Position numbers and translations under genes: made by a program | Part shown: piece after piece, positions 49,060 through 57,576 of the stretch | How positions within the stretch are numbered: position 1 is the stretch's first letter | Layout: every line of letters begins with the position of its first letter | Notes under the pieces: model-generated | The model's database searches: none | What the model was told of the DNA's origin: nothing | The model's input: the letters and a program-made list of their open reading frames with translations, nothing else | NCBI RefSeq assembly: GCF_002160135.1 | Contig: NZ_NFJZ01000002.1 | Location: 248,001-312,000 of the forward strand | Origin: Lachnoclostridium sp. An196 | GTDB taxonomy: Bacteria; Bacillota; Clostridia; Lachnospirales; Lachnospiraceae | Direction of reading: 5' to 3' | Length of the DNA stretch: 64,000 nt

Positions 49060-50898
49060 TTATTCAACCGTGACGGATTTCGCCAGATTCCGCGGCTTAT
49101 CCACATCGAGTCCTTTGGCAACGCTGACATAATAGCCCAGCAGCTGCAGAGGAACGATGGCGAGACTGGTAGTAAACCAGGACTCGGTCTTTGGTACATA
49201 TACGGTAAAATCAGTGGTATCTTCCACGCTGTAGTTTCCATAACAGGTCAGTCCCATCAGATAGGCGCCGCGGCTCTTGGTCTCCAGCATATTGCTGATG
49301 GTCTTTTCAAAAAGCGCATTCTGGGTCAGGACGCCGACTACCAGGATGCCTTTTTCGATCAGGCTGATGGTGCCGTGCTTCAATTCGCCGGCCGCATAGG
49401 CTTCAGAGTGGATGTAGCTGATCTCTTTCATCTTCAGACTGCCTTCCATACTGATGGCATAATCGATGCCGCGGCCTACAAAGAAGACATCGTGGGCGTT
49501 GGCGTACTTGCTCGCAAACCACTGGATACGTTCTTTGTCATCCAGAACCCGCTGGATCTTGTCCGGCAGTGTCTGCAGCTCCCGGATCAGTTCCAGACTG
49601 CGTTCCTCAGAAATTTTCCCCCTTGCTTTCGCGCTCTGCACAGCCAGCAGGTAGATGGCAATAAGCTGCGCGCTGTAAGCTTTGGTAGTGGCTACAGAGA
49701 TCTCCGGTCCTGCGTACGTGTACATGATATAATCGCTCTCGCGGGCAATGCTGGAGCCTACCACGTTCACAATGCTCAGTACGGGAACATGTTTCTCCCT
49801 GGCCAGACGAAGCGCGGCCAGGCTGTCTGCGGTCTCTCCGGACTGAGAGATGACGACGACGATGGAATTGGGCATCATCCGCGGGTTACGGTAACGGAAT
49901 TCAGATGCCAGATCCACCTCCACCGGGATATCGGCCAGATCTTCCAGGATGTATTTGGCTGCCATCCCCACATGGTAAGCAGAACCGCAGGCCACGATAT
50001 AGATGCGGTCCAGCGTCCGGATCACGTCGTCGGTAAGTCCTACGGCGGTCAGGTCAATCTGCCCGTCGGCAATGTATGCACCAAGAGTATCCTTTACTGC
50101 CTTGGGCTGCTCATGGATCTCTTTGATCATGAAATGCTCGTAACCGCCTTTTTCTGCAGCTTCTGAATCCCACTGGATCTGGGACGGCTCTTTCTGGATC
50201 TCTTCCCGGTCAATATTATAGAAATGCGCCTCGTCTGCCGTGAGTTCTGCGATCTCCATATTATCGATGTAGTAGACGGTGCGAGTCATGTCCAGAATGG
50301 CCGGAACATCTGAAGCAAGCAGATGACCGTCTTTGCTTTCACCGATAATAAGCGGGCTGTCCTTGCGCGCGGCAAAGAGCTTATCCGGCTGATCCTCGAA
50401 CATGATGCCGAACGCGTAGGATCCGCGGAGACGGAGCATTGCCTTGGAAATGGCTTCCAATGGGGAAGACGATTTGCGGTAGTAATAGTCTATCAGTTTC
50501 ACCGCCGCTTCCGTATCCGTCTGGGAATAGAAAGTATATCCGGATCTCTGAAGTTTTTCCTTGATTTCTGTATAGTTTTCGATGATACCGTTGTGAACCA
50601 GTACCACAGAATGATCGTCACTGCAGTGGGGATGCGCGTTGGTCACGGACGGCTCTCCGTGGGTGGCCCAGCGCGTGTGGCCGATTCCGCAGGTTCCGTG
50701 GACAGCGCGTCCGCCGTCGGTTTTCTCGATCAGCGCCTGAAGCCGTCCTTTGGATTTAATGATCTCGATTTTCTGATCTTCTTCTCTGCGTACGGCGATG
50801 CCGGCAGAATCGTATCCTCTGTATTCCAGCCTGGAAAGCCCGGAGAGCAGGATAGGTGCCGCCTGCTTTTTCCCGATATATCCTGTAATTCCACACAT
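49060..50898 (-). CDS. glmS: Glutamine--fructose-6-phosphate aminotransferase (isomerizing)
   Basis: The 612-residue enzyme makes glucosamine-6-phosphate for wall precursors. It begins MCGITGYIGKKQAAP, with Cys as glutaminase nucleophile, and has GIGHTRWATHGEPS; two SIS domains follow (ACGSAYHVGMAAKY, SQSGETADSLAALR; GRGIDYAISMEGSLKMKEISYIHSEAYAAGELKHGTISLIE) and it ends LAKSVTVE. The start at 50898 follows AGGAGGA. I see no glmS ribozyme in the short 5' region. Confidence 0.97.
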   Translation of the reverse strand: MCGITGYIGKKQAAPILLSGLSRLEYRGYDSAGIAVRREEDQKIEIIKSKGRLQALIEKTDGGRAVHGTCGIGHTRWATHGEPSVTNAHPHCSDDHSVVLVHNGIIENYTEIKEKLQRSGYTFYSQTDTEAAVKLIDYYYRKSSSPLEAISKAMLRLRGSYAFGIMFEDQPDKLFAARKDSPLIIGESKDGHLLASDVPAILDMTRTVYYIDNMEIAELTADEAHFYNIDREEIQKEPSQIQWDSEAAEKGGYEHFMIKEIHEQPKAVKDTLGAYIADGQIDLTAVGLTDDVIRTLDRIYIVACGSAYHVGMAAKYILEDLADIPVEVDLASEFRYRNPRMMPNSIVVVISQSGETADSLAALRLAREKHVPVLSIVNVVGSSIARESDYIMYTYAGPEISVATTKAYSAQLIAIYLLAVQSAKARGKISEERSLELIRELQTLPDKIQRVLDDKERIQWFASKYANAHDVFFVGRGIDYAISMEGSLKMKEISYIHSEAYAAGELKHGTISLIEKGILVVGVLTQNALFEKTISNMLETKSRGAYLMGLTCYGNYSVEDTTDFTVYVPKTESWFTTSLAIVPLQLLGYYVSVAKGLDVDKPRNLAKSVTVE

Positions 50899-51005
50899 AG
50901 TAAGTAGGTCCTCCTTATGCTGCGTCATATCTATATTATACTTTTTTATAGCAACATGATTCCATGAAAAAGTCAAGAGAAATCTTTTGTATTTCCTGTT
51001 ATAAT

Positions 51006-51201
51006 GTTACTATTCACAGCCGATTCAGAATGGGCAGCACGTGCGTCGTGCTTGCACGTAAGCACTTGTTGTCCATTCTGAATCAGGACTGCGAAGCAGT
51101 CACCCCACCCTCATGAGCAGCCTTAGCGCCGTAAGGCGCGGGACTGGAGCCTCGAAGAGGCGACGGGTGCGAATGCGGGTGGGGCGGCTGTGAATAGTAA
51201 C
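51006..51201 (+). repeat. 196-bp multi-hairpin element with 17-bp terminal inverted repeats
   Basis: Ends are perfect inverted repeats: GTTACTATTCACAGCCG (51006-51022) and its complement (51185-51201). Inside are a 12-bp stem (51022-51033 / 51073-51084), GACTGC-GAA-GCAGTC (51087-51101), a stem CCCCACCC / GGGTGGGG (51103-51110 / 51177-51184) that encloses GCCTTA/TAAGGC (51120-51137) and GCCTC-GAA-GAGGC (51149-51161). A TATAAT at 51000-51005 points into it, so it may be transcribed as leader RNA of the next gene. It fits a MITE-like repeat or structured RNA. The rest of the 50899-51235 gap holds the glmS promoter. Confidence 0.75.
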
Positions 51202-51235
51202 GTTGAAATAAACAAAAAAGACAAAGGAGAATGAG

Positions 51236-51637
51236 ATGAAAAGAAAAAAAGATACCGGAAAACCTGTAAAACCGGTATATGATGTGCCGGCGGACTGGTG
51301 GTACCTGCTTCCGGAAAAGGTGAGTCTGCGACAGATCTATGATCTGTGCCGGGAGGACGAGGGGCTTCGCGTGGAGTTCTGGGAAGAAGCCGGAGCCATG
51401 GAGATCGAGGTGCCGGGAGCGGGCTCCCTGGATCTGGAAGAGTCGCCCTGCGATCTTGGCGATGAGGAAGGGAATGACTTCCTGAAAGAACATGGGATAT
51501 GTACCGTATTTGCCGCTACGATCCGTCAGGACGCCTATGGAGCGCTGAAGCCGGTGATGGAAGGACTGTCCGGAAGGATGGGAGGATTTTTCTGCGGTGA
51601 CACGGAAGATTTTACACCGGTCATAAAAAATCCTTGA
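51236..51637 (+). CDS. Conserved-looking small acidic protein of unknown function
   Basis: The 133-residue soluble protein starts after AAAGGAG. It has a basic N-terminus (MKRKKDTGKPVKPVYDVPADWW), then an acidic, mixed alpha/beta body (REDEGLRVEFWEEAGAMEIEVPGAG and CTVFAATIRQDAYGALKPVMEGL). I do not recognise the family. It lies between the structured element and the PadR operator, and codon use is like that of its neighbours. Confidence 0.65.
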   Translation: MKRKKDTGKPVKPVYDVPADWWYLLPEKVSLRQIYDLCREDEGLRVEFWEEAGAMEIEVPGAGSLDLEESPCDLGDEEGNDFLKEHGICTVFAATIRQDAYGALKPVMEGLSGRMGGFFCGDTEDFTPVIKNP

Positions 51638-51694
51638 CATATATAGATAATCGATATAATATATAGTCAATCTATATATAGATTATCAATATAT
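51634..51694 (+). promoter_or_regulatory. Promoter and operator of the PadR-SEDS operon
   Basis: TTGACA (51634-51639) and TATAAT (51655-51660) give a strong -35/-10 pair with a short 15-bp spacer. Long AT-rich arms ATATATAGATAATC (51639-51652) and GATTATCAATATAT (51681-51694) form a 14-bp inverted repeat with one mismatch that spans the -10 and start point. This fits autorepression by the PadR protein. Confidence 0.7.
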
Positions 51695-51708
51695 GAGGAG
51701 GTATGTGT

Positions 51709-52044
51709 ATGGCTGCAGACAGAACATGGCTGTCCGGAAGCATGGGAATGTTGATTCTGAGACTGCTTTCGGAGAAGGATATGTATGGATATGAAATGAT
51801 TGACACGTTAAGAAAGCGGTCCCAGAATGTATTTGAGCTGAAAGCGGGCACGCTGTATCCGCTGCTTCACGGACTGGAGGAGAAGCATTATCTGACGTCC
51901 TATGAACAGGAAGTCCCGGGAAAAGTGCGGAAATATTACCGGATCACCCGGGAGGGGAAAGATTATCTGGAGAAAAAGAAAGCAGAGTGGAAGGAATATT
52001 CTCAGGCGGTGACAGACGTCCTTGCGCTGGAGGTGTTCGGATGA
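51709..52044 (+). CDS. PadR-family transcriptional regulator
   Basis: The 111-residue winged-helix repressor reads SMGMLILRLLSEKDMYGYEMIDTLRKRSQNVFELKAGTLYPLLHGLEEKHYLTSY, the PadR signature. ATG at 51709 lies 7 bp after GAGGAGG; an ATG at 51703 is too close. Its stop overlaps the start of the SEDS gene (ATGA). A long AT-rich inverted repeat covers its promoter. The inducing signal is unknown, probably a wall or drug stress. Confidence 0.93.
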   Translation: MAADRTWLSGSMGMLILRLLSEKDMYGYEMIDTLRKRSQNVFELKAGTLYPLLHGLEEKHYLTSYEQEVPGKVRKYYRITREGKDYLEKKKAEWKEYSQAVTDVLALEVFG

Positions 52045-53441
52045 AGCCGGAAGAATATCTGCATACCGTGACGGACCAGATCCGGTGTGCCGGAGCCAGG
52101 GATATGGTGGAAGAAGAACTTCGGGAACATATCAGAGATCAGGCAGAGGCTTATGAGGCGGAAGGGATGTTTGAGGAAGAGGCGCTGGAGAAAGCGGTGC
52201 GCGACATGGGGGATCCGGTGGAGACGGGCGTTGCCCTGGACCGGATACACAGGCCTCATATGTCGTGGGGCACGCTGGCGCTGGCAGGGGCGCTGGGAAT
52301 CTTCGGCATCGTGCTTCAGGCGGCTCTGGCTGCCGGAAGCGGGAACGCGTCCGGAAGTGCCGGCATGTACTGGCTGAACGGACACATTCGTTATACGATT
52401 TTAGGAATTGTTCTGATGCTGGCGGTATACCGATTGGATTACACTGTCCTGGCAGGGCGGGCGCGCCGGATTGCGGCGGTATATTTAATTATGGTGACTG
52501 CGGGAATCCTGCTGTTCGGGAGTCTGCATGCCGGCGCTGTCTATATTGATGCCGGCAGTATGCACGTATCGGTGCCGCCGCTTTTGTATCTTTATATCCC
52601 GCTTTACGGGGCGGTGCTGTATGACTGCAGGGGTATCGGATACCGGGACATGTGGAAGCCGCTCCTATGGGCGCTGGTTCCTGCATGGATATCCTGGCGG
52701 ATACCTTCCCTGTCTGCCACGATGATCCTGCTTGCCGCCTTCGCCCTTTTGTTTTCCGTTGCCGTATGGCACAGCTGGTACCGGGTGAATCGGAAAAAAA
52801 CACTGGCAGTTTTATGGGGCGGTATGGCCGCACTGTTTCTGGCATGGCTGGGATATGGGATCCTGGCGGGAGGCTTTGCGGAATATCAGGTTGCGAGGAT
52901 CATGGCGTTTCTGGGAAAATCTTCGGATTCAAGCTATGTTTCAGAGATGGCAAGGCAGTTCCTTAAGGGCAGCAGACTGGCAGGAGGCGGCATTACGAAG
53001 ACCTCCGGTCTGTGGGAGAGTCTGCCGGGATGCAACAGCGAGTATGTGTTCGTCAGTCTGGTCGCGACCTTCGGCATATTGGCAGGGACGTTGGCTGCGG
53101 CGCTGATTGTATATCTGATCATTCGGATTTTCCGGATCGCCCTGCATCAGAAAAACCAGCTGGGGATGATCCTGGGATGCGCCAGCGGACTGGTATTTCT
53201 TTTGCAGTCGGTCATGCATATTATGGTGAACCTGAATCTGCTGCCGGCGGTGGCGAGCAATCTTCCTTTCTTCTCCGTAGGAGGAAGCCAGCTCGCAGTA
53301 TCTTATATCCTTTTAGGAATCGTGCTCAGCGTATATCGTTATAAGGACATCCGGAGGGAAAAACGTCCGGAAAAACAGCCGGAGAAAAAAGTACATACCT
53401 GGTCTCTGGGAGGCTGGACGATCACAAACAGAAGCAGTTGA
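52041..53441 (+). CDS. SEDS (FtsW/RodA/SpoVE-like) protein with a cytoplasmic N-terminal permease-prefix domain
   Basis: Residues 1-75 form a soluble helical domain (PEEYLHTVTDQIRCAGARDMVEEELREHIRDQAEAYEAEG) of the kind that precedes membrane domains in PadR-linked genes. The remainder has ten or so membrane segments with SEDS traits: a large extracellular part with GSRLAGGG (near 310) and NLPFFSVGGSQLAVSYILLGIVLSV near the C-terminus. SEDS proteins polymerise peptidoglycan. The translational coupling to PadR suggests inducible wall synthesis. The C-terminal tail is basic (EKRPEKQPEKKVHTW). The catalytic Asp was not located with certainty. Confidence 0.88.
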   Translation: MKPEEYLHTVTDQIRCAGARDMVEEELREHIRDQAEAYEAEGMFEEEALEKAVRDMGDPVETGVALDRIHRPHMSWGTLALAGALGIFGIVLQAALAAGSGNASGSAGMYWLNGHIRYTILGIVLMLAVYRLDYTVLAGRARRIAAVYLIMVTAGILLFGSLHAGAVYIDAGSMHVSVPPLLYLYIPLYGAVLYDCRGIGYRDMWKPLLWALVPAWISWRIPSLSATMILLAAFALLFSVAVWHSWYRVNRKKTLAVLWGGMAALFLAWLGYGILAGGFAEYQVARIMAFLGKSSDSSYVSEMARQFLKGSRLAGGGITKTSGLWESLPGCNSEYVFVSLVATFGILAGTLAAALIVYLIIRIFRIALHQKNQLGMILGCASGLVFLLQSVMHIMVNLNLLPAVASNLPFFSVGGSQLAVSYILLGIVLSVYRYKDIRREKRPEKQPEKKVHTWSLGGWTITNRSS

Positions 53442-53464
53442 CAGAAAAAGGAACGAATTTTAAA

Positions 53465-53504
53465 ATGATGTTGGCAGTGCAGTACCTGACCAACATCATT
53501 TTTT
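53465..53504 (+). terminator. Terminator of the PadR-SEDS operon
   Basis: Perfect 10-bp stem ATGATGTTGG / CCAACATCAT with a T6 tail. Confidence 0.9.
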
Positions 53505-53518
53505 AAGTGGAGAGAATC

Positions 53519-54169
53519 ATGAAAAAACAAGCGGTGATCTTTGACATGGACGGAGTGCTGATCGACAGCGAGCCTTTTTACCTGAAAAATATCCGGGAGT
53601 TTCTGGAACGATACGGCGGGCATGCGGACGAATCCCTGATGAAAGCCATCGCGGGAGCCAGCAGGGCCAGAACCTGGCGGCTGGTGGCGCAGATGTGGAA
53701 GGAAAAAGCGGAGGCGGAGGAAGTGGAACGGATTTTTCGGGCGGAGTATGGCCCGCATCATGCGCCGTACCGGGAAGTCATGTTTCCGGAAGTCCCGGAG
53801 CTTTTAAAGCGCTTAAGAGAGAAAGGCCTGACACTGGCCATCGCTTCTTCTTCATCGGACGAGTCCATCGGAAATATGATGAGGGAGACTGGGATCAGCC
53901 AGTATTTTTCTCTGACGGTGAGCGGCCAGAATTTCCGCGAGAGCAAGCCAAATCCGGAGGTTTACCTCTATACGCTGTCGAGGCTGGGGCTTCCGGCGGA
54001 AGCGTGCATTGTGGTGGAGGACTCTACATACGGCATCCAGGCGGCGAAGCGCGCAGGACTGCAGGTGGCGGCGCGCAGAGACGAGAGATTTTCTTTCGAT
54101 CAGTCAGAAGCGGATTATATCATAGAACGGACCGGAGATATTGAAAAGATACTGGAGAAGATTGGCTAA
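53519..54169 (+). CDS. HAD-superfamily phosphatase/phosphomutase (subfamily IA)
   Basis: The 216-residue enzyme has motif I FDMDGVLIDSEP (nucleophile Asp12 or nearby), a helical cap (about 18-85), motif II LAIASSSSDESI, motif III lysine in RESKPNPEVY and motif IV VVEDSTYGIQAAKRAG. The cap and DMDGVLIDSE pattern are like beta-phosphoglucomutase or sugar phosphatase. ATG at 53519 is preferred over a GTG 12 bp upstream. The substrate is not readable from sequence. Confidence 0.92.
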   Translation: MKKQAVIFDMDGVLIDSEPFYLKNIREFLERYGGHADESLMKAIAGASRARTWRLVAQMWKEKAEAEEVERIFRAEYGPHHAPYREVMFPEVPELLKRLREKGLTLAIASSSSDESIGNMMRETGISQYFSLTVSGQNFRESKPNPEVYLYTLSRLGLPAEACIVVEDSTYGIQAAKRAGLQVAARRDERFSFDQSEADYIIERTGDIEKILEKIG

Positions 54170-54174
54170 AGGAA

Positions 54175-54208
54175 AAGGCTGGTACAGGGAATGCCCTGCA
54201 TCAGCCTT
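54175..54208. terminator. Bidirectional terminator between HAD and GT2 genes
   Basis: Stem AAGGCTG / CAGCCTT with inner CAGGG / CCCTG; it is preceded by AAAA and lies between two convergent stops. Confidence 0.65.
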
Positions 54209-54217
54209 AAATTGTTT

Positions 54218-55498
54218 TCACATCCGGTTCCCCGACAGTTTTCGCTGATTGGCTCCATGATAGATGGGACGCCATTCTACCCGGCTCACCAGCGCCACTG
54301 CAGCTATGGGAATGTATGTAAACATAAATATCGGAAACGTAAATATATACAGCAGTTTCTTCCGGCCCGGCATGGAAATCTTTTTCCACTCACTGAAGGC
54401 AGTAAGCGCGCCGTACAGGAGCAGACCCAGATAAAAAGCGAAAACAGTCTCCATGATAAAAGATATGTTTTCGTGGATCAGTATACGCGCCATGCGCTGC
54501 GGCAGAAAAAGCGCTGATCCCAGAATCATCACGTTAAACCAGATGGCCGCCATGGTCAGCAGCATGCCGGGAGCTACGGTCATGAACATGTCATAGCAGG
54601 AGAATCCTTTGCGGAGCCCGGAAAAAATACTGCGGATCAGAGGAAAACTGTAATGGTAGTCCACCTGGTAAAATCCTTTGGACCACCTGAGACGCTGATC
54701 CCAGGACTGACGGAATGTAATCGGCTGTTCGTCATAGACCACAGCTTTTTCACAATAACCGATCATCTGTCCTTTCAGAGCGCAATTTACAGAGAATTCA
54801 ATATCTTCCGTCAACAGATGGAACGGCCAGCCGCCATTTTCGCGGATGACGTCGCCGGATACCAGAAAACCGGTTCCCGAGATCGCGCAGTTTACACCCA
54901 GTTTCATTCTGGGCGCGTTTAGAAAACGTGCTTCCCGGAGAAACCACAACCCGTATCCGGCAGAGATCCAGTTGGCGCCGAAATTTTTGGAGTTACGGTA
55001 ACTGGTCAGAGCCGCATAATCTCCGGAACCGAAAGTAACGTTCATTTCTTTCACAAAATCCGGATCTACATAATTATCGGCGTCGAATACAAAATATCCG
55101 TCATAGTCGTCTTTGCCTTCTTCCGCAAGGCGTTTAAACAGAAAATCCAGCGCGTAGCCTTTGCCGATCTGATGGCTGTTATAACGGTGGTAGACAAAAG
55201 CGCCGGCGGATGCGGCGATCTGAGCTGTCCGGTCCGTACAGTTGTCCGCGATCACATAAATATCCAAAAGCTCTTTTGGATAGTTCTGCGCCTTCAGGCT
55301 TGCGATCAGAGAGCCGATGACGTTTTCTTCATTGCGCGCGGATATGATGGCGGCAAAACGGTGCATTTTCCCAGGTGCGCAGTTTGTTTTTCCCTTCCTG
55401 CATGCAAATCCCAATAACAGATATCCCAACTGATAGAGATATAACAGAGTCAGGATGATTGCAACAGTCGTGTTAAAATTTTCTGTGAAATGATACAT
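54218..55498 (-). CDS. Membrane glycosyltransferase family 2
   Basis: The 426-residue enzyme has an N-terminal membrane segment, a GT-A catalytic domain (FAAIISARNEENVIGSLIASLKAQNYP; DYDGYFVFDADNYVDPDF has the DxD; LLTEDIEFS the acceptor Asp; QRLRW the QxxRW motif) and three or four membrane segments at the C-terminus. This is the processive layout of cellulose/hyaluronan/PNAG synthases. The product, probably an exopolysaccharide or lipid-linked sugar, cannot be told; no export or modification genes are adjacent. Confidence 0.92.
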   Translation of the reverse strand: MYHFTENFNTTVAIILTLLYLYQLGYLLLGFACRKGKTNCAPGKMHRFAAIISARNEENVIGSLIASLKAQNYPKELLDIYVIADNCTDRTAQIAASAGAFVYHRYNSHQIGKGYALDFLFKRLAEEGKDDYDGYFVFDADNYVDPDFVKEMNVTFGSGDYAALTSYRNSKNFGANWISAGYGLWFLREARFLNAPRMKLGVNCAISGTGFLVSGDVIRENGGWPFHLLTEDIEFSVNCALKGQMIGYCEKAVVYDEQPITFRQSWDQRLRWSKGFYQVDYHYSFPLIRSIFSGLRKGFSCYDMFMTVAPGMLLTMAAIWFNVMILGSALFLPQRMARILIHENISFIMETVFAFYLGLLLYGALTAFSEWKKISMPGRKKLLYIFTFPIFMFTYIPIAAVALVSRVEWRPIYHGANQRKLSGNRM

Positions 55499-55657
55499 AA
55501 TCTTCCCTTTCCTGTCTGACTATTAGTTTTAATAGGAATACATATAACCTTAAAGACATTACCACTTTTTTGAAATATTACAAGTTCTTTGCAAAAAAAA
55601 TAATAAAGTCTTAAGAATTATGACGATTCTGTGACCAAAAGAGAAGAGGACGGGAGG

Positions 55658-56995
55658 TTAATCAGTCCGGGAGCGCCAGAGCCCGATCAGCAGCCCGAGC
55701 AAAGCAGGGCAGATCCAGCCAAAACCCGCGTCAAAGAAAGGCAGCAGCCCTGTGACCGGGGGAAGGATTTCGTGCAGGTGCAGCAGCGCCGATGGCCCTT
55801 CAGGCAGCGCATTCAGAAAATCCAGCAGTCCCGTGGCCGCGGTAAAACCGGTCACCCATCGGTAAACGGATCTGTGTCCGCCCCAGATCCCGGATGTGAG
55901 CGTGAGCAGGATCAGGGTGATTGTCAGCGGATAGAGGAACAGCAGAACCGGAAGGGAATAACCGATGATTGCATTCAGCCCCAGATTGGCGATCAGAAAG
56001 GACAGAATGCAGAAACCCGTGGCCCATACCCGGTAGGACGGCCCTTTGGGAAACATCTGGGTAAAGGTTTCTCCACAGCTGGTGATCAGTCCGACCGCTG
56101 TTTTCAGGCATGCGATTGTGACAGTGACGGCCAGGATAACGGTTCCCGCCGCACCGAAATAATGGGTCGCGATCTCGGCCAGGGCAATACCTCCATTTTC
56201 AGCGGTTTCCAGCATTCCCCGGCTCTGTGCGCCGACGATGGCGGTGAGCAGATAGATCGCGGCCATTAACAGGGAGCTGAAGACCCCGGCTTTTACCGTA
56301 CTGCCGGCTACGGAGGATGGATCTTTTACGCCAAGCCCGCGGATTGTCCGGACGACGATAATTCCGAAGGCCAGTCCGGCCAGAGCATCCATCGTATTAT
56401 ATCCTTCGAGAAATCCCTGCGCGAAAGCATTTGCCGCGTAGCTGCCGGACGGAGATACGGCGCCGATACTGCCCATGGGAGAGATCAGGGCACGGATAAC
56501 CAGAATACCCAGGAAACATAAAAATAACGGGTTTAAGATTTTCCCCACCCAGGTCAGTATCTCTCCCGGCCGCAGGGACCAGAAGAGGACAAGGGTAAAA
56601 AAGATAAGAGAAAATCCTGCCAGAGCCGCCGCCCGGATCCCGGAGGGAATGCTTCCCTCGATTCCTACAGTGAAAGACATGGATGCACAGCGGGGAATTG
56701 CAAAAAAAGGCCCGATTGTAAGATACAGAATGCAGGTGAAAAATATACCGTAACTTTTCCCGACCTGGCTGCTCAGTTCCAGGAGTCCTTCTTTCCGACT
56801 GATACCCAGCGCGGCTACGCCCAGCAGAGGAAGACCTACGCCGGTGATCAGGAACCCCGCGGAGGCTGCCCAGAGACTGCTTCCGGCAAGCTGTCCCATA
56901 GAAACCGGAAAGATCAGATTTCCTGCCCCGAAGAACATGCCGAACAGCATGCTTGCCACCAGAATCAGTTCTTTTGAAGAGAGATGTTTTTTCAT
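55658..56995 (-). CDS. brnQ: Branched-chain amino acid transport system II carrier (BrnQ)
   Basis: The 445-residue protein has 12 or so membrane segments and the BrnQ start FGMFFGAGNLIFPVSMGQLAG, plus FAIPRCASMSFTVGIEGSIP and DALAGLAFGIIVVRTIRGLGV. It imports Leu, Ile and Val with Na+ or H+. The start at 56995 follows AAAGGAGC, and upstream codons up to 57055 are unlikely. It stands alone. Confidence 0.94.
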   Translation of the reverse strand: MKKHLSSKELILVASMLFGMFFGAGNLIFPVSMGQLAGSSLWAASAGFLITGVGLPLLGVAALGISRKEGLLELSSQVGKSYGIFFTCILYLTIGPFFAIPRCASMSFTVGIEGSIPSGIRAAALAGFSLIFFTLVLFWSLRPGEILTWVGKILNPLFLCFLGILVIRALISPMGSIGAVSPSGSYAANAFAQGFLEGYNTMDALAGLAFGIIVVRTIRGLGVKDPSSVAGSTVKAGVFSSLLMAAIYLLTAIVGAQSRGMLETAENGGIALAEIATHYFGAAGTVILAVTVTIACLKTAVGLITSCGETFTQMFPKGPSYRVWATGFCILSFLIANLGLNAIIGYSLPVLLFLYPLTITLILLTLTSGIWGGHRSVYRWVTGFTAATGLLDFLNALPEGPSALLHLHEILPPVTGLLPFFDAGFGWICPALLGLLIGLWRSRTD

Positions 56996-57209
56996 CGATT
57001 TGTACGCTCCTTTAGTAGTGCATTCTATTATAAGCGTATGGGCACGGGATGGCAAGATCGTCCGGAAGAATGTGTTAAATCCGTATGAACACAGCGAAAT
57101 GGAGAAAGAGGCATATTTTTTGCAGGATCAGGCAGACAGGAAATTTTCCGTTGTGTTAAAATATACATATATTTTTTGATTTAATGATAAGAACAAGGAG
57201 GACATCAGG

Positions 57210-57563
57210 ATGTTTTGTACCTGCAAAAATCTGGACTGCCCGCTGCATCCTTCAAACCATGACAAAGGCTGCTCGCCCTGCATCTCCAAAAATCTGAAGC
57301 TGCGCGAGATGCCGGAGTGCTTTTTTCAGAAACTGGAACATGCAGAGGACAGAGGAGGAAAACGGGTCCGTCAGGTCAGGCGGGATCAAAGACACGATTT
57401 TTATGATGTATGGATATTTCATGCGGATGTGCTGTTGGAAGAACTGACGCTTCAGGCCACCGAGGTGACTCAGGCGATGTGGGCGGATCGGGAGCAGTTG
57501 GAAGAGCTGTATCGGAGAGGAGAACTGCATCCGTTGATTGATTATATAGATATTCTGGAATGA
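57210..57563 (+). CDS. Chimeric gene: DUF6485 N-terminus joined to a NUDIX C-terminus
   Basis: Residues 1-48 match DUF6485-type small Cys-rich proteins (FCTCKNLDCPLHPSNHDKGCSPCISKNLKLREMPECFF). From about residue 52 the text changes to the C-terminal third of a NUDIX hydrolase: VRQVRRDQRHDFYDVWIFHADV, then LQATEVTQAMWADREQLEELYRRGELHPLIDYI. The NUDIX box GX5EX7REUXEEXGU is absent, so no hydrolase activity is expected. DUF6485 proteins are usually about 65 residues. A deletion that fused two neighbouring genes in frame is the simplest reading. Confidence 0.75.
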   Translation: MFCTCKNLDCPLHPSNHDKGCSPCISKNLKLREMPECFFQKLEHAEDRGGKRVRQVRRDQRHDFYDVWIFHADVLLEELTLQATEVTQAMWADREQLEELYRRGELHPLIDYIDILE

Positions 57564-57576
57564 GGGGGGATAGGAT

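Noticed and set aside
50899-51005. glmS ribozyme upstream of glmS
   Set aside because: The 5' region is short and AT-rich, without the conserved ribozyme core near the start codon.
51000-51201. tRNA or rRNA gene in the multi-hairpin element
   Set aside because: The outer stem is 17 bp, with no CCA end, T-loop or rRNA-like sequence; the layout does not fit a cloverleaf tRNA.
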